This document shows positions 42,859 to 50,468 of a stretch of DNA of 59,444 bases, in pieces; positions within the stretch are counted from its first letter, which is position 1, and every line of letters begins with the position of its first letter. A model generated the notes under the pieces. It saw only the letters and a program-made list of their open reading frames with translations. It had not been told where the DNA came from and ran no database searches. A program made the position numbers and the translations under genes. The stretch comes from Bacillota bacterium (GTDB lineage Bacteria > Bacillota > Clostridia > Acetivibrionales > DSM-1351): assembly GCA_023398105.1 (NCBI GenBank), contig JAEWST010000121.1:1-59444 (forward strand), given 5' to 3'.

Positions 42859-43758
42859 TTATGAGCCCATTATTTCCAAGACTCCTTTTATATCTTCAGG
42901 AAGCTCAGCATTAAATACAATTTCTTTTTTTGTTTCGGGATGAAGGATTTTAGTAATGTGAGAATGTAATGCTTGTCTCGAAATAAAAAAATCAATATTA
43001 TCTGAATACAGTGTATCACCATAAATGGGAAAGCCCATTGCTTGACAGTGAACTCTAATTTGATGCGTTCTACCTGTTTCTAACTTAAATTTAAGCAGAG
43101 CGGCATTGTGTTTGGGAAAACTTTCTACTACCTCATAATGAGTAATTGAAGGTGCTCCAGAGTCTGAAATCCACCTAAGCATAATGCTTTCAGGCTTTCT
43201 GTCAATGGGTAGATTTATTGTTCCCCTAGTGTTGGTAGGAATACCTTGAACAATACCTAAATACTCTTTTTCAAATACTTTCTCCTGCATTTGTTGTATT
43301 AGAATATCCTGAGCAAACTGGTTCTTGGCAAATATTATAATGCCTGAGGTTTCTCTGTCAAGTCTGCTAACAGGTCTGACTTTTTTTGATATTCCCTTTT
43401 GCTTCAGATAATAAACAATTCCGTTGGCAATAGTTGAATTGGGATGATTAAAGGTTGGATGCACAACGATTCCTGACTGTTTATTAAGTACCAAAAGGCA
43501 GTCATCCTCATAGATAATATTTATAGGAATATTTTGTGGCTCAATATTATCACAGTCCTCTTCAAGTTCAAGCTCAGCTTTGAGTACGTCATTTTCTTTA
43601 GCAATATGATTAGTCTTAACAGGGACTTCATTTATCATAATTTTATTTTGTAATTTTAGTTTGTTAATAAACTTTGTGGAAAGCTGCAATCTGCTTTTTA
43701 AAATAATTCTTACAGGCTTTCCAGCATCATTTTTGTCTATAGTATGTTCTAATATCAT
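42859..43758 (-). CDS. RluA-family pseudouridine synthase
   Basis: Converts uridine to pseudouridine in rRNA or tRNA. The 299-residue protein begins with a short S4-like segment (STKFINKLKLQNKIMINEVP). The catalytic domain has IIYEDDCLLVLNKQSGIVVH, the catalytic aspartate in PVSRLDRETSG, and the RTHQIRVHCQAMGFPIYGD motif. The ATG at 43758 follows GGAGGTTAAT; an in-frame ATG at 43785 lies upstream of that site and is less likely. The exact position modified cannot be deduced; B. subtilis has several paralogues of this type. Confidence 0.92.
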   Translation of the reverse strand: MILEHTIDKNDAGKPVRIILKSRLQLSTKFINKLKLQNKIMINEVPVKTNHIAKENDVLKAELELEEDCDNIEPQNIPINIIYEDDCLLVLNKQSGIVVHPTFNHPNSTIANGIVYYLKQKGISKKVRPVSRLDRETSGIIIFAKNQFAQDILIQQMQEKVFEKEYLGIVQGIPTNTRGTINLPIDRKPESIMLRWISDSGAPSITHYEVVESFPKHNAALLKFKLETGRTHQIRVHCQAMGFPIYGDTLYSDNIDFFISRQALHSHITKILHPETKKEIVFNAELPEDIKGVLEIMGS

Positions 43759-44045
43759 ATTAACCTCCACGTCCAATTTCGCCAATACCTACGGCAACAT
43801 AAATGTTATACTCTAAAATGCACCATGTTTGCACAAACTTTATTTTCGAGTTTTGAAAGCATATTTATTATACAGTTTAAAGTTCGTTATGAGAAGAAGT
43901 AAAAAATATAAGATAAAATATGGTTATATAAGCGGCAATGGTATATAATGCTTTTAGGAAAAAGACAGCTCGGTTAAATTTGATTTAAAATTAAATTTAT
44001 TTAAATAGCAGATTATTAAATTTATAGGAAAGAGGATCGTATTTA

Positions 44046-45365
44046 ATGAATTCAAGCACAAGAGAATATCTAAAGAAAAATTTTGAAATAGACGATAAGG
44101 TTATTGAAATGGCAGAACAGGCGGAGAAGGATGCAAAGCTAGTATTTGAACGTATAGATGAAATTAAGCAGATAAATCAACTAAAAGTTATCAAGGCAAT
44201 GCAGGATAATAAGCTTAGCGATTCACATTTTAATGGAACAACGGGGTACGGCTATGATGACAGGGGTAGAGATGTGTTAGACAGCGTTTACGCAAATGTG
44301 TTTTGTGCGGAGGATGCATTAGTCAGACATCATATAGTTTCAGGAACACAAGCACTGGCATTATGTCTGTTTGGAAATCTAAGACCGGGTGATGAGTTGG
44401 TAGCTGTAACAGGAAAACCCTATGACACGCTTGAAGAGGTAATAGGCATCAGGGGTGAAAACTGTGGTTCGCTAAAGGAATTTGGAGTAACTTACAAGCA
44501 GGTAAACTTAATGCAGGATGGCAAGCCTGATTTAGAGCAAATTAAGGCAATTGTTTCACCAAAAACAAAAATGGCTATGATACAGCGTTCAAGGGGCTAT
44601 TCATGGAGAGATGCACTGTGTATTGAGGATATAAAAAGTATTATAGACACTGTAAAAGCAATAAGTACTGATATTATTATAATGGTAGACAATTGCTACG
44701 GTGAATTTGTTGAAGAGCTTGAGCCAACCCAAGTTGGTGCAGATATCATTGCAGGCTCACTTATTAAAAATCCTGGAGGAGGACTTGCAGTTACAGGAGG
44801 CTATATTGCTGGAAAGAGAGAATTAGTTGAACAATGTGCATATAGATTGACATCACCAGGCTTGGGTAAAGAGGTTGGTGCATCTCTAGGAAACAACAGG
44901 CTAATGTTTCAGGGCTTATTTATGGCTCCTCATGTAGTGTCAGAGAGCCTTAAAGGAGCAGTGTTTTGTGCCGCACTAATGAAGCGTGCAGGCTTTGAAA
45001 TATTGCCATCATTGGACGCAAAAAGAAGTGATATTATTCAGGCAGTCAAGTTTAATAATGAAGATTGCTTAATAGCTTATTGTCAGGGGATTCAAAAGGG
45101 GTCTCCTGTTGATTCCTACGTTACACCACAGCCGTGGGATATGCCAGGTTATGATTCACAGGTAATTATGGCGGCAGGTGCTTTTGTTCAAGGCTCTTCT
45201 ATTGAACTTAGTGCAGATGCTCCAATTATAGAGCCTTATATTGCCTACATGCAGGGCGGTTTAGTGTATGAGCACGTTAAATTGGGAAATATGATAGCAT
45301 TACAGAAGCTATTTAATCAGGGAATGGTAAAATACTCAAACTTCGCAGTTGAATATACTGCTTAA
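44046..45365 (+). CDS. ynbB: YnbB/Alr-type PLP enzyme (methionine gamma-lyase family protein)
   Basis: A 439-residue fold-type I enzyme of the family often annotated as aluminium resistance or methionine gamma-lyase-like, with unproven physiological role. Motifs include HFNGTTGYGYDDRGRD, VSGTQALALCLFGNLRPGDE, MIQRSRGYSWR, the aspartate in IMVDNCYGEF and the presumed Schiff-base lysine in GSLIKNPGGG. The start has GAAAGAGGA upstream. The last ten sense codons (YSNFAVEYTA) and the stop lie inside a family 1 repeat that begins at 45334, so an element insertion has replaced the original C-terminus. The core is complete, so the enzyme may still work. Confidence 0.9.
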   Translation: MNSSTREYLKKNFEIDDKVIEMAEQAEKDAKLVFERIDEIKQINQLKVIKAMQDNKLSDSHFNGTTGYGYDDRGRDVLDSVYANVFCAEDALVRHHIVSGTQALALCLFGNLRPGDELVAVTGKPYDTLEEVIGIRGENCGSLKEFGVTYKQVNLMQDGKPDLEQIKAIVSPKTKMAMIQRSRGYSWRDALCIEDIKSIIDTVKAISTDIIIMVDNCYGEFVEELEPTQVGADIIAGSLIKNPGGGLAVTGGYIAGKRELVEQCAYRLTSPGLGKEVGASLGNNRLMFQGLFMAPHVVSESLKGAVFCAALMKRAGFEILPSLDAKRSDIIQAVKFNNEDCLIAYCQGIQKGSPVDSYVTPQPWDMPGYDSQVIMAAGAFVQGSSIELSADAPIIEPYIAYMQGGLVYEHVKLGNMIALQKLFNQGMVKYSNFAVEYTA

Positions 45366-45516
45366 AGCCTAGTAATATCAGGTGTGGTAGCATTAACAAT
45401 GGAAACTTAGGTTAGAAATAATTGCATGAATCATTACTAATTCTAGCAATTATTTTGGCAACAAACCATTGATAATTCTACCGCACCAATAGATTTTTTA
45501 TGTGCGAAGTTTGAGT
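45334..45516 (-). mobile_element. Family 1 repeat, full-length MITE-like copy with perfect TIRs and putative target duplication
   Basis: The ends are ACTCAAACTTCGCA (45334-45347) and TGCGAAGTTTGAGT (45503-45516), perfect 14-bp inverted repeats. AAAAT flanks both sides directly (45329-45333 and 45517-45521), a candidate 5-bp target duplication. The 183-bp body has no gene and includes the blocks found in all other copies: GCTTAAAGCCTAGTAATATC, GAAATAATTGCATGAATCAT and GGCAACAAACCATTGATAAT. It supplies the end of the preceding gene and stops 42 bp before the next start. Confidence 0.88.
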
Positions 45517-45558
45517 AAAATAGATAAAAAACCTTTGCAGTGTGGAAGGAGGCAGTCA

Positions 45559-46812
45559 ATGAAGGGCGTATTCAAAAAGCAGAGTGTTAAAATAGGTACA
45601 CTGATATTAATAGTGTTTTTATTAATATACCTTCCATCATTGCTTTATCTTGTAAATAGCAATGGTGTTAAAACAGATTTGCTGAGAATTGGGACAATAG
45701 AAGAAATAAAAAATATTGATGGGGTTTTTGTGCGAAATGAAGAAGTTATTAATTCTCCTGATACAGGAAGCTGTGTTATGGATGCAGCTGAAGGGGAAAA
45801 AGTACCTGCATTTTATAGAATTGCATCGGTAGTAAAAAATGTGCCTGTTTCCATATATGAAGAATTAAAAAAGAAGGAATTAGAAATAGCTAGGGCACAA
45901 GAAGCACAAAAGGACAATGCATCAAGGTTTTCAGGTGATATAAATAAATTGGATAATGAAATAATAAGTAAAGTTAAGGATTTAGCACAGCAATCAGCAA
46001 GAGGAAGCTTAGTAGAAAGCAATGATACAATTACAAAAATAAACAGTATTGTTTACAAAAAGTCGGACATTTTTGGTGATAGCAGTAAATCAGCAGCATA
46101 TATTAGCAAATTAAAAAGTGAAAAGGCTACTATAGAGAGTAAATTAAATAAAAACATTATGGAAATTAAAACAAATTCAGCTGGCTTAATATCCTTTGCT
46201 GTTGATGGATATGAAAGTATGCTGACACCTGATTCTATAAGAAATGCTACTCCAAAGACATTAGACAGGATAATTACAAAAGAGACAAACAGAGATTTTA
46301 ACATAATAGATGCTAAGAAGGGAAAGCCTGTTGCTAAGCTGGTTAAGGACTTAGAAAGCTATTTTGTAGCAGCCGTTAATGAAAATGAAAGCAGCAATTT
46401 TACTTTAGATAGAAGCGTAACAATTAGAATAAATGATACAGGTTATAGCATGGATTCCAGAATTATATACAGCTCTGACGTTATAGATGGTAAAAGAATT
46501 ATTGCCTTTAGGTTTGATACAGGTCTAAATGAAACTGTTGGACTTAGGAGGATAAATGCTGATATTGTTTTATCAAGCTCAAGTGGATTAAAGGTTCCTC
46601 ACAGCTGCTTGATGAATATTGATAATAAAAATAAGACTGCCGAAATATTCTTGGTAGATGGTATGAGTGCAAAAAAAGTAAAAGTTCGAATTAATGGCAT
46701 GAATAGCGATGCAGTAATTATTGATGAAGTTGATGGACAAACATCAATTTTATTATATAGAAGATATGTTTTAAATCCAATAAATATACAGGAGGGGCAG
46801 GTAATAAATTGA
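45559..46812 (+). CDS. HlyD-like membrane-anchored protein of the ylm division cluster
   Basis: About 417 residues: one N-terminal membrane helix (IGTLILIVFLLIYLPSLLYL), then an extracytoplasmic region with a beta-rich lipoyl-like part split by a helical coiled coil (about residues 100-190), as in HlyD/membrane-fusion-type proteins. The ATG at 45559 follows GGAAGGAGG; an upstream frame reaching 45502 runs into the repeat and is rejected. In clostridia a gene of this type commonly precedes yggS-sepF, which suggests a role linked to the envelope or division, but no function is established. Its stop overlaps the yggS start (TTGA). Confidence 0.75.
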   Translation: MKGVFKKQSVKIGTLILIVFLLIYLPSLLYLVNSNGVKTDLLRIGTIEEIKNIDGVFVRNEEVINSPDTGSCVMDAAEGEKVPAFYRIASVVKNVPVSIYEELKKKELEIARAQEAQKDNASRFSGDINKLDNEIISKVKDLAQQSARGSLVESNDTITKINSIVYKKSDIFGDSSKSAAYISKLKSEKATIESKLNKNIMEIKTNSAGLISFAVDGYESMLTPDSIRNATPKTLDRIITKETNRDFNIIDAKKGKPVAKLVKDLESYFVAAVNENESSNFTLDRSVTIRINDTGYSMDSRIIYSSDVIDGKRIIAFRFDTGLNETVGLRRINADIVLSSSSGLKVPHSCLMNIDNKNKTAEIFLVDGMSAKKVKVRINGMNSDAVIIDEVDGQTSILLYRRYVLNPINIQEGQVIN

Positions 46813-47516
46813 TTGATTTAAGTATTAAAGAGAATTTAGACAATGTTTTGTCAAGAATAAAAGGTGCTGCTGAAAAAAGCGGAAGAAAAGCCGAAGACAT
46901 AAAACTAATCGCTGTTACAAAAACTGTAGATATTGATAGAATTAAAAGTGTATACAATTATGGAATTTTAGATATGGGAGAAAATAGAGTTCAAGAATTG
47001 CTTGAAAAATATGATAAGCTTGCTTCTGAATGTAGATGGCATTTGATAGGACATTTGCAGACAAATAAGGTTAAATATATTATTGATAAAGTGGACATGA
47101 TACATTCTGTTGATAGTATTCAATTGGCTAATGAAATAAATGCTCGTGCTGCTAAAGCAGGCAAGAAAATGAATATTCTGCTACAGGTGAATGTTTCTGG
47201 TGAAGAGAGTAAGTTTGGCATTAGCCCAGAGGAAGTAAATGAATTCATTGAAATAATTTCTGGATATGGTAATATTTCCTTGAGAGGATTGATGACAATA
47301 GCTCCATATGCTGAAAATACAGAGGCTATAAGGGATGTTTTTAAAAAACTTTATAGTAAATATATTGACATAAAGCAGAAAAAATTAGATAATGTTACTA
47401 TGGATTATCTTTCCATGGGTATGAGTAACGATTTTGAAGTTGCAATAGAAGAAGGTGCAAACATAGTTAGAATCGGTACTGACATATTTGGAAAGAGAGA
47501 TTATACTAAAGTGTAA
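46809..47516 (+). CDS. ylmE: YggS/YlmE-type PLP-binding protein
   Basis: Cytoplasmic single-domain PLP protein of the alanine-racemase-like fold III; homologues maintain vitamin B6 and amino-acid balance. The 235 residues include IKLIAVTKTVD (PLP lysine), MGENRVQELLEKY, WHLIGHLQTNKVKYI, VNVSGEESKFG and the ending SMGMSNDFEVAIEEGANIVR. The TTG at 46809 overlaps the preceding stop, with AGGAGGGG ten bases upstream. It is the first conserved gene of the ylmEFGH-divIVA order. Confidence 0.95.
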   Translation: MIDLSIKENLDNVLSRIKGAAEKSGRKAEDIKLIAVTKTVDIDRIKSVYNYGILDMGENRVQELLEKYDKLASECRWHLIGHLQTNKVKYIIDKVDMIHSVDSIQLANEINARAAKAGKKMNILLQVNVSGEESKFGISPEEVNEFIEIISGYGNISLRGLMTIAPYAENTEAIRDVFKKLYSKYIDIKQKKLDNVTMDYLSMGMSNDFEVAIEEGANIVRIGTDIFGKRDYTKV

Positions 47517-47588
47517 TTTACATTTTGATTATTGTAAATTGCATTAGGATAAAAAAATATTTTACAAAAGATGCTGGAGGTATTTGAA

Positions 47589-48056
47589 ATGTCAAAACTT
47601 CTTAATAAGGTGTTCAATTTTGTTGGATGGGAAGCTATAGATGATGATGAAGAGGGTTTAGATCTTCAAGATGGTAACTACAACGATGCCAAAAATGAGC
47701 CTATTCAAACACATTTTTTTAACAATTCTAAGAAGCAGCAGTCTGGCAAGGTGGTAAATATTCATAACGGGAATCAATTCAAGATGGTTGTAGCTCAACC
47801 CGATACCTTTGATGATGCAAAGGATATTTGTGATCACTTAAAGAGTAATAAGCCTGTTGTTATCAATCTAGAGGGAATTGAAAAGCATGATGCTCAGAGG
47901 ATTATTGATTTCTTGAGTGGTTCTATTTATGCACTTGATGGTTCAATTCAGAAGGTTTCCTGTGATATATTTGTGATAGCTCCAAACAGTGTAGATGTTA
48001 GCGGAGATTTAGATGAAGAGATTAGAAACAAGACAGTTTTTCCATGGGCTAAATAG
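47589..48056 (+). CDS. sepF: Cell-division protein SepF
   Basis: Membrane-associated FtsZ-binding protein that organises the Z ring. The 155 residues start with the amphipathic membrane-targeting helix MSKLLNKVFNFVGW, then an acidic linker, and the SepF core from about residue 60 (MVVAQPDTFDDAKDICDHLK, NLEGIEKHDAQRIIDFLSGS, FVIAPNSVDVSGD). The ATG at 47589 follows CTGGAGGT; the ATG at 47571 precedes that site. It lies 70 bp after yggS; an 8-bp-stem hairpin at about 47514-47541 separates them but lacks a T run. Confidence 0.95.
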   Translation: MSKLLNKVFNFVGWEAIDDDEEGLDLQDGNYNDAKNEPIQTHFFNNSKKQQSGKVVNIHNGNQFKMVVAQPDTFDDAKDICDHLKSNKPVVINLEGIEKHDAQRIIDFLSGSIYALDGSIQKVSCDIFVIAPNSVDVSGDLDEEIRNKTVFPWAK

Positions 48057-48085
48057 TTTGTAATGTAATTATTGGAGGATAATTG

Positions 48086-48373
48086 ATGTACGCAATTTAT
48101 AAAGCAGTAGACTTAGTATTAAAGATTTTTGAATTTGCTCTTATTGCAAGAGTTTTATTGTCATGGCTACCTATATCTAAAAGCAATAAACTTGTGGATT
48201 TACTTTATATGATTACTGAGCCAGTACTAGGTCCTATACGTGGTTTGTTGCGAAAATCAAGTCTTTTGAACAACTCAATGCTGTCAATGATTGATCTTTC
48301 TCCGATAGTTGCATTTATACTTTGTGGTGTTGTTAGAAATTTGGTTATTATGTTTTTAAGAATGTTTATATAA
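48086..48373 (+). CDS. ylmG: YggT family membrane protein (YlmG)
   Basis: A small integral membrane protein of 95 residues with two hydrophobic segments (LVLKIFEFALIARVLLSWLP; LSPIVAFILCGVVRNLVIMF) around the loop EPVLGPIRGLL, the family hallmark. Homologues are linked to division-septum or membrane organisation. The ATG at 48086 follows TTGGAGGA. It is immediately after sepF, as in most Firmicutes. Confidence 0.93.
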   Translation: MYAIYKAVDLVLKIFEFALIARVLLSWLPISKSNKLVDLLYMITEPVLGPIRGLLRKSSLLNNSMLSMIDLSPIVAFILCGVVRNLVIMFLRMFI

Positions 48374-48397
48374 TATTTTAACAGACTGAATAAATAT

Positions 48398-49183
48398 ATG
48401 GATAAAAATACGTTAATTAAAATGGTATCAAAGCTTGAGGATAGGGTACTGGTTTCACGACTTTTAGATAAAGTTGAACAATGCCGATATTCCTCTTTTG
48501 TGTACTCGGATTTTCTTTCTCCCTATGAAGCGGCTATTGCAAAGCGAATTTTGGACAAGATAGGTGATGTTTTTTATACATTTACTGGAGGATACGAGGG
48601 TGCAGAAAGGGTAATAGCTGCTATAAGCACTGATTTTATTGATCAGGAGCTTGTGCTTAGCAGTTCTCCTTTGAGTTTTCTGAGAATTACTCCTTCAATA
48701 GAAAAACCATTATCTCATCGTGATTATTTGGGTTCTCTGCTTGGACTTGGTATAAAGAGAGAGAAAATCGGTGATATTCTTGTTTGCCAATCTCATACAG
48801 ATGTATTTTTAATTGATAAAATAGCAGAATATATTTTGTACAATATGGACAAAATTGGGAATGTAAAGGTAAGCAGTCAATTACTGAGCTTATTTGAGTA
48901 TACTGCTCCGCAAATAAAGGAAAGGCTTATTAATACAACGGTTGCTTCTCTTAGGGCTGATTCAATTGCAGCTAGTGGATTTGGGTTATCTAGAACAAAG
49001 GTCTTAGATTATTTTAAAGCACAAAGAGTTAATGTTAATTGGGAAAATGTTCAAAATCCTTCAAAGCACTTATCAGAAGGAGATACAATGTCTATTCGAG
49101 GTAAAGGTAGAATTGTTTTAGAAAAGGTTGCAGGGACAACCAAGAAGGATAGGATTAGTATAGTGATTAAAAGATTTGAATAA
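48398..49183 (+). CDS. ylmH: YlmH, S4-domain RNA-binding protein
   Basis: A 261-residue protein: an N-terminal YlmH domain (YSSFVYSDFLSPYEAAIAKR, LGSLLGLGIKREKIGDILV) and a C-terminal S4 RNA-binding domain (SGFGLSRTKVLDYFKAQRVN, DTMSIRGKGRIVLE). Homologues bind ribosomal complexes and are linked to ribosome-associated quality control. There is no clear ribosome site before the ATG at 48398. The stop codon coincides with the first bases of a family 1 repeat (49182), so that element has inserted exactly at the gene end. Confidence 0.92.
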   Translation: MDKNTLIKMVSKLEDRVLVSRLLDKVEQCRYSSFVYSDFLSPYEAAIAKRILDKIGDVFYTFTGGYEGAERVIAAISTDFIDQELVLSSSPLSFLRITPSIEKPLSHRDYLGSLLGLGIKREKIGDILVCQSHTDVFLIDKIAEYILYNMDKIGNVKVSSQLLSLFEYTAPQIKERLINTTVASLRADSIAASGFGLSRTKVLDYFKAQRVNVNWENVQNPSKHLSEGDTMSIRGKGRIVLEKVAGTTKKDRISIVIKRFE

Positions 49184-49410
49184 CCTTATCAATGACTTGT
49201 TGACAAAATAACTTAAAAGTATAGTTGGTGCTTTCATGGTACACTTTCGAGTCTGTGACGGGAAAAATGCTGAGAGTTTGCTGATATATTTTAAACATAT
49301 ATGAATACTGCTTTTGTGATTTCACTAAAAATTATGTGTTCATTTTGCAAGCTTTACTCAGCAACTAATTCATGCAATTACTTCTAAACCAACTTAACAT
49401 TGATAAGGTT
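49182..49410 (+). mobile_element. Family 1-related element with 13-bp perfect TIRs after ylmH
   Basis: AACCTTATCAATG (49182-49194) and CATTGATAAGGTT (49398-49410) are perfect inverted repeats 229 bp apart. Internal blocks ACTAATTCATGCAATTACTT and CTAAACCAACTT match 34737-34765, and TCAATGACTTGTTGACAAAA is a diverged form of the family block TCAATGGTTTGTTGCCAAAA. There is no gene inside. It separates divIVA from the ylm genes it normally follows closely. Confidence 0.8.
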
Positions 49411-49516
49411 GAATATTAAAAACTCAAGCCAAGAAAGTAGAATTGATTATATATTATTGCAATTTTATACTCAAATTTTACACAAAAATTTTGCATTAAT
49501 GAAAGGATGTTTGACT

Positions 49517-49981
49517 ATGAATTATACTCCAAATGATCTTGACAACATGAAGTTTAAGAAGAGTTTTAGAGGTTATGATGAAGATCAGGTTAATGGTGTT
49601 TTAGACAACGTAATTCAGGATTATGAGCTTTACATAAAGGAAAATATAGAGCTTAAAGACAGAATTTCTGTTTTAAATGAAGGAATACAGCACTATAAGA
49701 ACATTGAAGAATCTCTTCAAAACACCTTGGTAGTTGCGCAGCAGACAGGTGAGGAAATTAAGAAGAATTCATATGAGAAGGCTGAAAATATAGTAAAAGA
49801 AGCTGAAATCAGAGCTCAGAAGATAATAAATGACGCAAATCAAGAGGTAATTAGAATTCGTTTTGAGTATGAGGAAATGAAGAAGAGACTTCATCTTTTC
49901 AAAACTAAGTCGGAGACCTTAATATTATCTCAGCTTGAGTTGTCAAAACAGTTATTTAGTGATGATACTGATTTGATATAA
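49517..49981 (+). CDS. divIVA: DivIVA-family cell-pole/division protein
   Basis: Binds curved membranes and recruits polar and septal proteins. The 154 residues begin with the conserved membrane-binding segment NDLDNMKFKKSFRGYDEDQV, followed by a long coiled coil rich in Glu, Lys and Ile to the end. The ATG at 49517 has AAAGGATG upstream; an upstream open frame from 49400 has no family similarity. Length is typical. It ends the division cluster and is followed by a strong terminator. Confidence 0.95.
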   Translation: MNYTPNDLDNMKFKKSFRGYDEDQVNGVLDNVIQDYELYIKENIELKDRISVLNEGIQHYKNIEESLQNTLVVAQQTGEEIKKNSYEKAENIVKEAEIRAQKIINDANQEVIRIRFEYEEMKKRLHLFKTKSETLILSQLELSKQLFSDDTDLI

Positions 49982-50026
49982 TTTATTGTAATGCATAAAT
50001 TTAGCTTATTTACATGAGCATACTGG

Positions 50027-50087
50027 AACTGCATTAACTATTACATTGATATTATACAGTGTGATGATGTTAATGCAGTTTTTATTT
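50027..50087 (+). terminator. Terminator after divIVA
   Basis: AACTGCATTAAC pairs perfectly with GTTAATGCAGTT (12 bp), loop of about 30 bases, followed by TTTTATTT. Confidence 0.9.
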
Positions 50088-50205
50088 AGGGATTGCTGAA
50101 AGCATAAAAAATATGATTGAGTAATTAAATTGTAGGTGTTCATCCTTACAGAAATTATATATAGAAAAGTTGAGTTAATACCTATATCAAGTGGCTGAAT
50201 AGCAA
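50086..50205. repeat. Fragments of family 2 and family 1 repeats
   Basis: TTAGGGATTGCTGAAAGCAT and AAAAAATATG at 50086-50115 match the left end of the family 2 element at 15864. TGTAGGTGTTCATCCTTACA (50131-50150) and GAAAAGTTGAGTTAA (50164-50178) resemble family 1 ends, and GTGGCTGAATAG also occurs at 19634-19645. This looks like a scar of nested insertions. Confidence 0.55.
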
Positions 50206-50265
50206 CTGTAAGAACGTGCGATAGAATATTGCATAAAACCTCTTCTAGATAATATAAGAAAAATG

Positions 50266-50274
50266 TGGTATAAT
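50266..50274 (+). promoter_or_regulatory. Extended -10 promoter element upstream of ftsK
   Basis: TGGTATAAT is a perfect extended -10 (TGn plus TATAAT); no clear -35 is needed in this class. An AATAAAGCA/TGCTTTATT hairpin (50286-50323) lies just downstream, and the ftsK start is about 190 bp away. Confidence 0.55.
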
Positions 50275-50360
50275 ATACAGGCACAATAAAGCATGCATAT
50301 ATACGTTATATAGTGCTTTATTTAGCATATTATTCAGAATTAGTATTGATTTTCAAGCAA

Positions 50361-50426
50361 CTATTATGGCAACAAACCATTGATAAGTTTTGACACCGAT
50401 AGATTTATAGGTGGGAAAGCTGAGTG
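50361..50426 (-). repeat. Dispersed palindromic repeat (family 1), one arm
   Basis: GGCAACAAACCATTGATAAG, then TTTTGACACCGATAGATTTA and GGTGGGAAAGCTGAGT. It closely matches 55125-55183 and the reverse complement of 11800-11853. It ends about 40 bp before the ftsK start and so lies in its leader. Confidence 0.82.
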
Positions 50427-50468
50427 TATTTTATATAGTGCTATTATTTCTAATTGAGGGGTGTACAA

